DNA of 64,000 bases from Fischerella sp. PCC 9605 (lineage in GTDB: Bacteria; Cyanobacteriota; Cyanobacteriia; Cyanobacteriales; Nostocaceae): positions 1,451,946-1,515,945 of the forward strand of contig NZ_KI912149.1 in NCBI RefSeq assembly GCF_000517105.1, read 5' to 3'. Under the pieces are notes generated by a model. The model was not told the DNA's origin, made no database searches, and saw nothing but the letters and a program-made list of their open reading frames with translations. Shown here piece after piece: positions 1 to 8,909 of the stretch (positions within the stretch are counted from its first letter, which is position 1; every line of letters begins with the position of its first letter). A program made the position numbers and the translations under genes.

Positions 1-60
1 GCAACCAGCTGCACCTACAACCAGGACACCACTAATTAGTAATGGAATGAATTTCTTCAT
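1..60 (-). CDS. Lipoprotein, N-terminal part only (runs off the window)
   Basis: Reading leftwards from an ATG at 60, the 20 visible codons give a short Lys-rich start (MKKF), a hydrophobic stretch and a Cys preceded by Gly-Ala-Ala-Gly, which fits a bacterial lipoprotein signal with a lipobox. A good ribosome site (AGGTGAG) lies about 8 bases upstream of the ATG. The mature protein lies outside the window, so function is unknown. It shares its direction with the stress-type gene at 218-910, about 160 bases upstream of it, and could be co-expressed, though short repeats fill the gap. Confidence 0.6.
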   Translation of the reverse strand, partial: MKKFIPLLISGVLVVGAAGC

Positions 61-217
61 TGTTTTTCTCACCTGAAAGTTTTAGCAATGAATTAACATG
101 TGTGCAAGGAAGAGGAGCGAATTTTTACAAATTGGTCATTCGTCATTAGTCATTCGTCATTAGTAAGTAACAAAGAAAAAAATGACAAATGACAAAGGAC
201 AAAGGACGATTGACTAA

Positions 218-910
218 CTAGATATTTGTATCTCTACGGTCATCTCTACGGTCAACGATGACTACTTTGGGGTCATTGTCAACAACATTGCTAGGATAAT
301 CAGCACGAGTGGTATCAACTCCAGCATTAGCAGGATTTACATAATCGCTGCGAGTTGCGGTGGCATCGGGTACATTGTAGACACCAAACTCTTCAATGCC
401 TCGATTTCTGAGAACTGCTTCAGCGCGCTGGATTTCGGCTTCCGTGCCTTCTACCATGACTAAATAATGCCCACGGGAGACGCGATCGTTGTAAACTCTA
501 GCTCGTTCTTCAGGGATTCCTAAGCCAACAAGCGCACCTACTAACCCGCCAGCAGCAGCACCAATACCAGCACCCGCAGCAGTTGTAGCTAGAGTTGTGG
601 CTAATTCACCTGCCAGTAAGATTGGACCTACACCAGGAATTGCCAAAGTACCCAAACCTACCAACAAGCCGGTCAGACCTCCTAGTACACCACCTGTAAC
701 CGCTCCAGCAGCAGCTCCTTCATCTGCTTTATTGCCAACACGCTTTTGTGTGTCAACACCAGCAATATCACCAGTGCGATCCGCGTCTTTGGCAATTACA
801 GATATTTGATTCATGTTAAAGCCAGCATCTCTAAGTTCGGTGAGCGCATATTCGGCATCACTACGATTAGAAAATACTCCAACTGCACGTCTGCGTTCTC
901 CCACAACCAT
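218..910 (-). CDS. General-stress-type protein (YflT/GSP17M-like) with glycine-zipper membrane region
   Basis: A 230-residue protein. Residues about 7-50 resemble the general stress protein 17M (YflT-like) ferredoxin-like fold (GVFSNRSDAEYAL). Residues about 65-135 are a Gly/Ala-rich hydrophobic stretch of glycine-zipper type. A second small alpha/beta segment (about 140-180, YLVMVEGTEAEIQRAE) follows, then a charged tail ending RRDDRRDTNI. The start is placed at the ATG at 910 because GGAGG lies just upstream and the family begins near this point; a longer frame to 1012 lacks that support. The family is linked to stress responses and envelope association, but the exact role is unknown. It is the first gene left of a repeat-filled gap and points away from the kinase at 1331. 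Confidence 0.7.
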   Translation of the reverse strand: MVVGERRRAVGVFSNRSDAEYALTELRDAGFNMNQISVIAKDADRTGDIAGVDTQKRVGNKADEGAAAGAVTGGVLGGLTGLLVGLGTLAIPGVGPILLAGELATTLATTAAGAGIGAAAGGLVGALVGLGIPEERARVYNDRVSRGHYLVMVEGTEAEIQRAEAVLRNRGIEEFGVYNVPDATATRSDYVNPANAGVDTTRADYPSNVVDNDPKVVIVDRRDDRRDTNI

Positions 911-1039
911 TTTTAATCCTCCATTAATCAGTAATTTTGTGCTTACATTACTGTTTTGCCTTGTTTTTCTCCCGCTTCCATCGTTCTCAAGTGTCAACTG
1001 TTTATCTATCAACAGAAAGGTTATTTCTGTTTGAATATG

Positions 1040-1195
1040 GGAAATAGGGAATAGAGAATAGCGTGATGGAGAGGTGGGGGATGGGGAGATGGGGAGGAGT
1101 GGGAGAGTGGGAGAGTGGGAGAATAACCACTAACTACTAACCACTAACTCTTGACCAATGACTAATGACCATTGACTCTTGACTAACAACGGAAA
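1040..1195. repeat. Cluster of short tandem repeats in a gene gap
   Basis: The 420-base gap between the stress protein start (910) and the kinase (1331) holds G-rich repeats (GGGGAGATGGGGAGG, then GGGAGAGT three times) and then TAACCACTAACTACTAACC and TGACTAATGACC motifs. These are the heptamer-like short tandem repeats typical of heterocystous cyanobacteria. Similar tracts recur in this window near 130-200, 4338-4395, 8755-8850, 17270-17355, 21560-21680 and 34560-34640. No gene is supported here. Confidence 0.8.
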
Positions 1196-1330
1196 TTCCG
1201 CCTCCATTGTTCGGTTCTACGACTTTCGCCATAACACAAATACCGATAATCTCGTAATTAGTAGCGAAAAAAGTAGTAAAAATCTGCCCAAAACGCTGGA
1301 TGTCGCTATTGAATCAAGGGGTGAATACCT

Positions 1331-2827
1331 GTGTACAAATGGATCTTGCCTAGTCTGAGCGAAGTGTTAGCCAAGAGTCAATCAACTGTAGCTTTTTGTT
1401 CATCTGCTAAGGCACAGCAGCAATGGCGTATAAGCTTGGCAGCTACACAACAGCTACTATTAAATAATTTAGCAACGGTTGGTACTGATGTAACGCAAGG
1501 ATTAGTTTTAGCTGCACCAGCACCAGTATTTAATCATCCCAATCTGACTCAAAGCTTGCGATCGATAACTTTTACAGCACAAGTATTTAATCCTTTGGCA
1601 CTGATGCCATTTCAGATGCCCGATCGCGATGTTGCGATCGCAACAGATACAACTGTCGCGAATGAATCGGTATTGCCATTGCTCAAAACAGATCCATTGG
1701 CGAAAGAGCAGTTTTGTCTGGTTTTTACAGATAAATTTAGACTAGTACTGGTTTTAACAGAAAACGACGGGCAACAAGCATTTTTATTTTCTTTTGATCC
1801 AGAGGTTGTCCAGCAGGCGTGGAAAGCTTTGGGCGCACGGGTAATGTTGAGTAATCCCGATCTGTTTGCTGAACTAGAAGAATTAGTACACAAGTATTAT
1901 ACTCCGACACCAGATTATCGCATAGTGATGCAGTTCAGCCAGTTGTTGCTAGCAGAATTACCAGAGGAGGAAGGGACTAGAGGTTGGGGACTAGGAACTA
2001 GGGAAGCTGTTGAAGGAACTGGTGAGCGCAAGCAAAACGCTGAGGTTAATTCTCATTATTCCTCATCGCCAATACCTGATGTAGAAATGCTGCAAGCTTT
2101 TGCCCATGAAGTCCGCACTCCCCTAACAACCATTCGCACTATTACCCGACTGTTGCTAAAACAGCGTGATTTGTCTGCTAAGGTAATTAAGCACTTAAAA
2201 ATTATCGATCGCGAGTGTACCGAGCAGATCGATCGGATGGAGTTGCTGTTTAGAGCAGCAGAACTAGAAACTTCTGCCACGGACAAAGCTACAAACACTC
2301 ACTTGACAGCGATGTGCCTTGAGGAAGTCTTGCAAGTGAGTATCCCCCGCTGGCAAGAAGCGGCAAGTCGGCGTAACTTGACATTAGATGTGGTTCTACC
2401 CCAACAGTTGCCAACCGTGGTGAGTAATCCTACTATGCTGGATCGAGTTCTCACTGGTTTAATGGAGAATTTCACCCGTAGTTTACCTGCTGGTAGCCAT
2501 ATTCAAGTACAGGTCATTCCGGCTGGCGATCAATTAAAGTTACAATTATTACCTCTCCCTCAAGAAGGAGACAATGGTGCAGCGGCAAAATCAATCTGTA
2601 CGCCGCCAATTCGCAAAGCTCTTGGTCAATTGCTGATGTTCCAACCAGAAACGGGTACAATTAGCCTGAATCTTGCTGCAACCAAGCATCTATTTCAGGC
2701 AATTGGTGGAAAATTAATTGTGCGTGAACGTCCTCGCTATGGGGAGGTTTTGACTATTTTTCTGCCTTTAGAAGGAGCAGAAGCCAAGGAAAATCCAAAA
2801 TTCAAAATTCAAAATTCAAAATTATAG
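1331..2827 (+). CDS. Histidine-kinase-like sensor with degenerate ATP-binding domain
   Basis: A 498-residue protein starting with GTG. The N-terminal ~210 residues are a sensory region of no recognised family. A charged linker (about 212-250) appears to derive from a short intergenic-type repeat. An H-box with His259 (FAHEVRTPLTTIRT) is well conserved and followed by a dimerisation helix. The C-terminal region keeps an N-box-like Asn (LMENFTRSLP) but has no DxGxG G1 motif and only a poor G2 equivalent (TGTISLNLA), so ATP binding is doubtful. It has no transmembrane segment and is probably cytoplasmic. It converges with a second kinase-like gene ending 3 bases away that has the opposite defect. 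It may act as a phosphotransfer substrate rather than a self-phosphorylating kinase; this is inference. Confidence 0.75.
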   Translation: MYKWILPSLSEVLAKSQSTVAFCSSAKAQQQWRISLAATQQLLLNNLATVGTDVTQGLVLAAPAPVFNHPNLTQSLRSITFTAQVFNPLALMPFQMPDRDVAIATDTTVANESVLPLLKTDPLAKEQFCLVFTDKFRLVLVLTENDGQQAFLFSFDPEVVQQAWKALGARVMLSNPDLFAELEELVHKYYTPTPDYRIVMQFSQLLLAELPEEEGTRGWGLGTREAVEGTGERKQNAEVNSHYSSSPIPDVEMLQAFAHEVRTPLTTIRTITRLLLKQRDLSAKVIKHLKIIDRECTEQIDRMELLFRAAELETSATDKATNTHLTAMCLEEVLQVSIPRWQEAASRRNLTLDVVLPQQLPTVVSNPTMLDRVLTGLMENFTRSLPAGSHIQVQVIPAGDQLKLQLLPLPQEGDNGAAAKSICTPPIRKALGQLLMFQPETGTISLNLAATKHLFQAIGGKLIVRERPRYGEVLTIFLPLEGAEAKENPKFKIQNSKL

Positions 2828-2830
2828 ACT

Positions 2831-4237
2831 TTAATTTTCATGGGGTTTGTCGCTGGCAATTGCTAACTGCACTGTAAAGGTGGAACCTTCTGACAGCTTG
2901 CTTTTTACAGAAATAGAGCCACCGCAGTTTCGTAAGAGTTGCTGTACAATTGTTAAACCCAAACCTGCACCACCTGGATCTTCTGTTGGTAGTGGACGTA
3001 CACGATAAAAGCGATCGAAAATTTTGGGAATTTCGCTTTCAGCAATACCAATACCAGTATCACGCAATTCTAGTAAGACATAATCGCCTTGAAGACGTCC
3101 CCGCACCCATACTTGACCACCGTTGGGGGTATATTTAATACTATTAGAAAGTAGATGGATAACAAGCTGTCTTAGTCCTCCAATTACACACCAAACCGCA
3201 GGGAGTTCAGTAGGTACAGTGTAAGCTAACATGATGCCTTTTTCTTGTGCTAAGGGCTGGTAGGTACTGACTACTCCAGGCACGATATCTGCTAAGCGTA
3301 CTGACTCTAAGTTCGTTTCCTCTAAATTGTGCTCAATTTGTACTAATTCCAACACGCCGTGAATGAGAGAATTTTGGCGATCGCACTCTCGTTTCAGCAT
3401 CTGTAAATAACGTTGTCGCTGAGGGTTTTTTAAACTAGGGGAATTCAACAGACTCAAAGCTGTCTTCATGTGCGTTAGGGGTGTACGCAGTTCCTGACAG
3501 ACATTGCTCAAGAACTCATCTTTGAGTTGCAAACTGTTGTGTAGTATTTGTTTTTGCTGTTCTACCTTGGCGATCCGCTTAGTGATAATTTGACGATTAA
3601 TCTCATCCTGTCTTTGAAGTTGTTTTGCCAATAACTGACTTAGTAGAGACGTTGCATGCAACATCTCTACTGAGGGACAAATCAAATCAGCAGGTGCGGC
3701 GATCGCAGATAATTCTGTTATTGTTATCTTTTTCATACCATCTAAAACTTGCTGAATGACTTTTCCGTCAACCGTGGTTATAGTCAGCAAAGTTTTAGGG
3801 CTTTTGAGTTGCCGATAAACCACGATTAAACTGCAAAACCGTGGTGACAACACTATGAAAAAATATTCCCGGCGAATCTGACTATTTGACAACAATTCCA
3901 AGCATTTTTGAGATGAGGAAGTATTTTCTCCCTCCACTCCCCCAGACGCGCCATAGCGCGTCTCTACATCTCTCCCTTTCTCTGCAACTTGGCAAGTATA
4001 GATAACTCCATGTTCACCAAATTGCTGACGATAACGCTGAATTTCTGAATGCCAAATTTTTCCTGGTGGTAGCTTTACCCATAAAGTAGCAGCAATCTGC
4101 TGTTCAATGAGTAAATCAATTTGCGACTTTAGCAGTGAAAGCAGAGTAGCAGGTGTTAAGGATAAGACTTGAGAAGGCATTTGCACTTCCAAAGCCAACT
4201 GATAAATTGACAGATCCGGGCCCGGAGAAGCATTCAT
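2831..4237 (-). CDS. Histidine-kinase-like protein with Gln in place of the phospho-acceptor His
   Basis: About 468 residues from the ATG at 4237; a TTG at 4270 is an alternative start with weaker support. The N-terminal ~210 residues are a sensory region of unknown type. At residue 248 the H-box reads CQELRTPLTHMKT, so the usual His is Gln (codon CAG, complement of 3494-3496). The catalytic domain is complete: N-box LLSNSIKYTP, G1 DTGIGI, F-box FDRFYR and G2 GGAGLGLTIVQQL. It should bind ATP but cannot autophosphorylate at the normal site. Two palindromic repeats (3643-3670 and 3944-3967) lie inside the frame and are translated. It converges with the kinase-like gene at 1331-2827. Confidence 0.75.
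   Translation of the reverse strand: MNASPGPDLSIYQLALEVQMPSQVLSLTPATLLSLLKSQIDLLIEQQIAATLWVKLPPGKIWHSEIQRYRQQFGEHGVIYTCQVAEKGRDVETRYGASGGVEGENTSSSQKCLELLSNSQIRREYFFIVLSPRFCSLIVVYRQLKSPKTLLTITTVDGKVIQQVLDGMKKITITELSAIAAPADLICPSVEMLHATSLLSQLLAKQLQRQDEINRQIITKRIAKVEQQKQILHNSLQLKDEFLSNVCQELRTPLTHMKTALSLLNSPSLKNPQRQRYLQMLKRECDRQNSLIHGVLELVQIEHNLEETNLESVRLADIVPGVVSTYQPLAQEKGIMLAYTVPTELPAVWCVIGGLRQLVIHLLSNSIKYTPNGGQVWVRGRLQGDYVLLELRDTGIGIAESEIPKIFDRFYRVRPLPTEDPGGAGLGLTIVQQLLRNCGGSISVKSKLSEGSTFTVQLAIASDKPHEN
3643..3670. repeat. Palindromic repeat GTAGAGACGTTG/CATCTCTAC inside a CDS
   Basis: A near-perfect inverted repeat (GTAGAGACGTTGCA / TGCAACATCTCTAC) inside the kinase-like gene, read in frame as EMLHATSLL. 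It belongs to the same family as copies at 3944, 6283, 25413, 36689 and 51639. Confidence 0.85.
3944..3967. repeat. Palindromic repeat GACGCGC/GCGCGTCTCTAC inside a CDS
   Basis: An inverted repeat (AGACGCGC CATA GCGCGTCT) within the same kinase-like gene, translated as part of a hydrophilic loop (VETRYGASGG). The right arm GCGTCTCTAC matches the GTAGAGACGC arm of the other family members. Confidence 0.8.
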
Positions 4238-4394
4238 GAGTAAAGCAAATAAAAAACCAAGAAATATCAAAGATAAATAATACTGCCTTAGATTTTCACC
4301 CTTAAGTGTTCATTTTTTACAAAATAAATTGGAAATAATTAGTAGTTAGTGGTTAGTTTTTACTTTTTGACCACTAACTACTAACTACTAACCA

Positions 4395-5897
4395 TTAACC
4401 ATCAACCTTCTTCATCCTCTCTGCTAAAGCGTCGCGTGCATGTTCTCTATCATCAAAGTGAATTTTTTCGGTTCCGAGAATTTGGTAGTCTTCGTGACCT
4501 TTACCAGCTAGCAAAACCCCATCTCCGGGTTGTGCTTGTAATATCGCGGTACGAATGGCGGTAGCGCGATCGCATATTACTGTTGGTTGAACTGTCTGTG
4601 GTATTCCTGTTAGTATATCCTGCAAAATTTGTTCCGGGTCTTCAGTGCGGGGATTATCGGATGTAACTACTGCTACATCAGCTAATTCAGCAGCGATTTT
4701 ACCCATTTTTGGACGCTTTGTTCGATCCCTGTCTCCCCCACAACCAAACACGCAAATCATCTTACCGGGAATAAACGGACGCGCGGCTTTGAGCAAATTC
4801 TCCAAACTATCGGGCGTGTGGGCATAATCCACAATCACGCTGATATCTTGTTCAGAACTTACCTGCACCCTTTCCATCCGTCCGGGAACACCCGGAAAGT
4901 CAGGTATAACATTTGGCACAATTTCTAAATCAAGACCTAAGTGTAAAACTGCTCCTACCGCTGACAGTAAATTTTCCAAGTTGTATTGACCGACTAGCGG
5001 CGAGCGAAAAGTTATATTACCTTTTGGTGTATGCAACATACCGCTGACGCCATTAGGCTCGTAAATTAGATCGCTCATCCACAAATCAGCAGTAGCATCG
5101 CTAACACTATAACTCCAAACCCGATCTGCATCTAAAGAAGCAATCAATCGCTTACCGTAGGAGTCATCGGCGTTAATTATTGCTCGTCCTTTGAGATAAT
5201 CAGGACTAAACAACAGCGCTTTTGCTGCAAAATAATCTTCCATATCGCGGTGAAAGTCGAGATGATCTTGGGTGAGGTTGCTAAACACCCCTACCTCAAA
5301 CTGGCAACCCATTACCCGTCCCTGTGCCAAAGCATGGGAACTAACTTCCATGACGCCATACTCATTACCCGCAGCCACAGCTTCTGCTAACTGGTGTTGC
5401 AGTTCCACTGCAAATGGCGTTGTATGGACGGCAGTTTGCGTGAATCCCGGCCAACGAGTGTAGAGAGTTCCCATTAAAGCTGTAGGTTTACTCGCTTTGT
5501 TCAAAAAATATTCAACCAAGTGGGTAGTTGTGGTTTTACCGTTAGTGCCAGTCACACCCACAAGTTTGAGTTTTTGCCCTGGATAGTCGTAGAAAGCAGC
5601 AGCTATTTGGGCACAGGCTTTAGTCATATCCGTAGCAGTGATGACACAAGCCTCTGGTGTAGGAGGGTGCTTGTGTGCTGCACTAGGAGATACAATTGCC
5701 GCTACAGCACCAGATGCGATCGCGCTTTGCCAAAAGTCCCCGCCATCCACTCGCGTCCCAGGCATACCTATAAACAAATCTCCCGGACTAGTAGCATGGG
5801 AATTGGTCGTCAACCCTTTCACCTCGCTATCCAATGCTGGATGTTCAGGTAATTGCAAAATCCCCTCTACAGTAGCTATTAACTGCCGCAGTTTCAT
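4395..5897 (-). CDS. murE: UDP-N-acetylmuramoyl-tripeptide synthetase, meso-diaminopimelate-adding (MurE)
   Basis: Cytoplasmic peptidoglycan enzyme that adds meso-diaminopimelate to UDP-MurNAc-L-Ala-D-Glu using ATP. The 500-residue protein has the Mur ligase order: N-terminal UDP-substrate domain (TNSHATSPGDLFIG), ATP loop GVTGTNGKTTTTH near residues 115-126, then the central and C-terminal ligase domains. The motif DNPRTEDP is the signature for diaminopimelate rather than lysine specificity. The start is set at the ATG at 5897 (MKLRQL), preceded by GAGG; an upstream extension to 5963 runs into repeat-like sequence. The glutaredoxin-like gene lies 174 bases upstream in the same direction and may be co-transcribed. 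Confidence 0.95.
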   Translation of the reverse strand: MKLRQLIATVEGILQLPEHPALDSEVKGLTTNSHATSPGDLFIGMPGTRVDGGDFWQSAIASGAVAAIVSPSAAHKHPPTPEACVITATDMTKACAQIAAAFYDYPGQKLKLVGVTGTNGKTTTTHLVEYFLNKASKPTALMGTLYTRWPGFTQTAVHTTPFAVELQHQLAEAVAAGNEYGVMEVSSHALAQGRVMGCQFEVGVFSNLTQDHLDFHRDMEDYFAAKALLFSPDYLKGRAIINADDSYGKRLIASLDADRVWSYSVSDATADLWMSDLIYEPNGVSGMLHTPKGNITFRSPLVGQYNLENLLSAVGAVLHLGLDLEIVPNVIPDFPGVPGRMERVQVSSEQDISVIVDYAHTPDSLENLLKAARPFIPGKMICVFGCGGDRDRTKRPKMGKIAAELADVAVVTSDNPRTEDPEQILQDILTGIPQTVQPTVICDRATAIRTAILQAQPGDGVLLAGKGHEDYQILGTEKIHFDDREHARDALAERMKKVDG

Positions 5898-6071
5898 GTT
5901 GTGAACCTCGTCAAAAAAGGGACTAGGGAAATACCGTTGGTTAGGGTAAAGGGTAAGGGGCAAAGGGCAAGGGAAGATTTTTCCCTTTAACCTTTCCCCT
6001 TTAACCTTTTCCCTTTCTCGGGTTCCCAGCTTGGGCTTTATTCTGCACTATTTTTCTTTTTCTACAAAGAG

Positions 6072-6383
6072 CTATTGATACTTCCGGAGTATTTTTTCTA
6101 ACTGCTGTACCGTTGCACGGGGAGAAGGACGGGGTATAAGTTGCATACTCTCTTCTGTAGCATTTGTGGGGTTCGTATCTTGCCCCTCATCTACTCTGGG
6201 GTTGACTACAAACAAGACGGGAACCTCATACTGATAAGCGGCGAACCAGTCATCACGGGTGGTAATATCCCGAATTTCTAGCTGTAGAGACGCGAAATTT
6301 CCCGTATCTACAATTTGTTCTAACTTTTCCTGCAAGCCTTCACATAAATGACATCCTGGCTTGCTGTATAAAATTAATCGCAT
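6072..6383 (-). CDS. Glutaredoxin-like thiol protein (DUF836 type)
   Basis: A 103-residue protein with a thioredoxin-like fold start and a CHLC redox motif at residues 11-14 (YSKPGCHLCEG), then YEVPVLFVVN matching the cis-Pro loop region of glutaredoxins. It fits the DUF836/glutaredoxin-like family, probably a small cytoplasmic disulfide reductase with unknown partner. Part of the frame (VDTGNFASLQ) is encoded by a degenerate copy of the GTAGAGACG palindrome (6283-6312), where a family member would be expected to be more conserved. It lies upstream of murE on the same strand. Confidence 0.75.
   Translation of the reverse strand: MRLILYSKPGCHLCEGLQEKLEQIVDTGNFASLQLEIRDITTRDDWFAAYQYEVPVLFVVNPRVDEGQDTNPTNATEESMQLIPRPSPRATVQQLEKILRKYQ
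6283..6312. repeat. Degenerate palindromic repeat inside the glutaredoxin-like gene
   Basis: TGTAGAGACGCGAAATTT followed by CCCGTATCTACA: one arm is intact and the other has two changes relative to the perfect copy at 25413-25442. It is in frame and translated, indicating an older insertion that was tolerated. Confidence 0.8.
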
Positions 6384-6477
6384 TTGTTTTTACCAATTCA
6401 CGATCTGAGGGAGTAGTGGGGAATTTGATCGGGCGATCGCTCTCCATCATAGAAAATAGAACAAGTCAGAGTGAGAG

Positions 6478-6604
6478 CAATACTTCTCGGTTAAAGGGGA
6501 AAGGGAAAAGGGAAAGGGACGGATATTCATCCTTTACCCCTTCACCTTTAACATGCATCCCAAACCATAAAGGAGAATCAAGTCTGCTTATCCGAGAAGT
6601 ATTG
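6478..6604. repeat. Inverted-repeat element in the gap before the WD40 kinase
   Basis: The 400-base gap (6384-6783) contains a perfect 13-base inverted repeat, CAATACTTCTCGG at 6478-6490 and CCGAGAAGTATTG at 6592-6604. Inside, a second imperfect pair (GGTTAAAGGGGAAAGG and its near complement CCTTTACCCCTTCACC) extends the hairpin. GAGTGAGAG occurs just outside both arms. There is no credible coding frame. It looks like a small non-autonomous element or a large hairpin. Confidence 0.6.
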
Positions 6605-6783
6605 AGAGTGAGAGATTCTATATCCTTGACTGTTTAAGACTTAGAAAAATGTGGCAGTAACCTGTTTCGTTTGGTAACAGTACCATCTGAAAGCAAAACT
6701 TAACAAATTGGCGATCCGAAAAATAAAGGAATTGATCAAGAAGTATTTATCATGAAATTACAACGGCTGATAGATACCTAACT

Positions 6784-8757
6784 ATGATCTACTGCCTTAA
6801 TCCCAGTTGTGAGAACCCCTTAAATCCCGATCGGATAGACTTCTGTCAAAGTTGCGGCACAAAACTCATAGCCCTGCTGCGAAACCGCTATCGTATCATC
6901 CAACCACTGGGGGGTGGGGGATTTGGCAGAACTTTTTTGGCAGAGGATGAAGATAAGCTAAAAGAGCATTGTGTTGTCAAGCAACTTGCTCCACAAGTCA
7001 AAGGAACAAGTGCTCTAAACAAAGCAACCGAACTGTTCCAAGAAGAAGCGCGGCGTCTGCAACAGCTAGGAGAACATCCGCAAATTCCGACTTTGTATGC
7101 TTACTTTAGACACGATAACTACCTGTATCTAGTGCAGCAATTCATACAGGGGCAAACCTTACGACAGGAGTTAATACAGCAGGGAATTTTCAGCGAACAA
7201 AAGATTTGGGAACTGTTAAGTGAACTATTACCCGTACTAAACTTTATCCACCAGCATCAAGTAATTCATCGCGACATTAAGCCAGAAAATATTATTCGTC
7301 GCTTTTCCCAACACCTCCAGGATGGAGGAAATAAGGGGAATTTAGTACTGATTGATTTCGGTGTTGCCAAGCAGTTAACAACTACTTCTGTAGAACACAC
7401 AGGTACAAGCATTGGTTCCTATGGCTATGCACCAATGGAACAAATGAAGTATGGCTGTGCATATCCAGCTAGTGACTTATTCAGCTTGGGCGTAACTTGC
7501 TTTTATTTATTAACAGGTATTCCTCCATCTCACTTATACATGGAACAAGGCTATAGCTGGGTGAAAGACTGGCGACAACACCTGAAGTCTCCCTTATCTG
7601 CAAAATTGGAGCAAGTACTAGACAAGCTGTTGCAAAAAGATATTGAGTCTCGCTACCAATCGGTAGATGAAGTCTTACAAGACTTGCGTCAGGAAGCACA
7701 ACCAAAGCCAATATCACAAATTCTATCTGAAACGCTGCCACCATCAACCATCAGGCTGAAAGCATCACTTTTCCCAAACATTGTTAAGCAGCCAAAAATA
7801 AATTTAAAATATCAACTGTTAGTTGGGTTTGTCGTTTTGCTTGTGGGGTTAGGAGGATATGAAACTTGGAAAAGTTTGAGTGGTACTTCAACTCTAACTG
7901 GACATTTTGGTGATGTTAATTCCCTTGCTTTCCAGCCTTCAGGAAATATTCTTGCCAGTGGTAGTGATGACAAGACTATTAAACTTTGGAACTGGAAGAG
8001 TAGAAGAAAAATCCGTACATTGCATGGGCATAAAGGCATCGTTTATTCTATCGCCATTAGTCCAGATGCTCAAACTTTGGTTAGTGGAGGTAATGATAAT
8101 AATATAAAAATCTGGAATCTAAATACAGGAAAGGAAATTCGTACCCTAAAGGGGCATTCAAACTGGGTTAATTCGGTTGCCATTAGTCCAGATGGTCAGA
8201 CAATTGCTAGTGGTAGTTATGACGGAACTATCAAAATCTGGAACTTAACTACAGGACAGGAAATCCGCACTCTCAATGGGCATTCCAGCGCAGTTTTGTC
8301 CGTTGCCTTTACAGCAGATGCACATAAGCTGATTAGTGCTAGTGCAGACAGAAAAATTATCATTTGGAATCTGAACACAAGCCAAAAAATACGCACTCTG
8401 GAAGGACATAAAGCTGATGTGAATGCTATTGCCATCAGTCCTAATGGTCAACTATTGGTTAGTGTCAGCGATGACAAAACAGTCAAAGTATGGAACCTAA
8501 ATACAGGCAAAGAAATACGCACTCTAGAAGGACATAAAGCTGACGTAAATGCTGTTGTCTTTGGTCAAGATGGGAAAACTATTGCTACTAGCAGCGATGA
8601 CGATACTGTTAAAATCTGGAATCTGGTAACGGGAGAGATAATAGACACCAAAGAGCAGTCAGACATGGTTTTTGCGATCGCCTTTAGTCCAGATGGCAAG
8701 ACGCTCGTTAGTGGTGGTGCAGATAAAACTATCAAAATTTGGCTAATTAGTCATTAG
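6784..8757 (+). CDS. Serine/threonine protein kinase with C-terminal WD40 propeller
   Basis: A 657-residue protein. The N-terminus is a four-Cys zinc-ribbon-like segment (CLNPSCENPLN ... CQSCGTK), followed by a eukaryotic-type kinase: glycine loop GGGGFGRTF, VVK lysine, HRDIKPENII catalytic loop, DFG (LIDFGVAKQ) and a SIGSYGYAPMEQ activation segment. A single transmembrane segment lies near residues 342-360 (LLVGFVVLLVGLGGY). Seven WD40 repeats follow (each ending IKLW, IKIW or VKVW), enough for one closed propeller, likely on the other side of the membrane. This is a common cyanobacterial architecture; the substrate and ligand are unknown. It starts at the ATG at 6784 and is monocistronic by spacing. 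Confidence 0.9.
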   Translation: MIYCLNPSCENPLNPDRIDFCQSCGTKLIALLRNRYRIIQPLGGGGFGRTFLAEDEDKLKEHCVVKQLAPQVKGTSALNKATELFQEEARRLQQLGEHPQIPTLYAYFRHDNYLYLVQQFIQGQTLRQELIQQGIFSEQKIWELLSELLPVLNFIHQHQVIHRDIKPENIIRRFSQHLQDGGNKGNLVLIDFGVAKQLTTTSVEHTGTSIGSYGYAPMEQMKYGCAYPASDLFSLGVTCFYLLTGIPPSHLYMEQGYSWVKDWRQHLKSPLSAKLEQVLDKLLQKDIESRYQSVDEVLQDLRQEAQPKPISQILSETLPPSTIRLKASLFPNIVKQPKINLKYQLLVGFVVLLVGLGGYETWKSLSGTSTLTGHFGDVNSLAFQPSGNILASGSDDKTIKLWNWKSRRKIRTLHGHKGIVYSIAISPDAQTLVSGGNDNNIKIWNLNTGKEIRTLKGHSNWVNSVAISPDGQTIASGSYDGTIKIWNLTTGQEIRTLNGHSSAVLSVAFTADAHKLISASADRKIIIWNLNTSQKIRTLEGHKADVNAIAISPNGQLLVSVSDDKTVKVWNLNTGKEIRTLEGHKADVNAVVFGQDGKTIATSSDDDTVKIWNLVTGEIIDTKEQSDMVFAIAFSPDGKTLVSGGADKTIKIWLISH

Positions 8758-8865
8758 TCATTGGTCAAGAGTTAGTGGTTAGTAGTTAGTGGTTATTCTC
8801 CCACTCTCCCCCTCTCCCACTCCCCATCCCCCTATCTCCCCCTACCCCCTAGCAACAAGCGTCTA
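8755..8865. repeat. Short tandem repeats after the WD40 kinase
   Basis: TTAGTCATTAGTCATTGG, then GTTAGTGGTTAGTAGTTAG, then runs of CTCCCACTCCCC and CCCCTATCTCCCC. It begins within the stop codon region of the kinase, so the last residues (LISH) are encoded at the edge of the repeat. Confidence 0.75.
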
Positions 8866-8909
8866 GTAGTGTGACAATATTCCTACTTTGTAAATTTGTG
8901 AGAGGAATA

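Noticed and set aside
6416-6637. 73-codon plus-strand frame
   Set aside because: Lies within an inverted-repeat element rich in AAAGGGGAAAGGG; low-complexity product.
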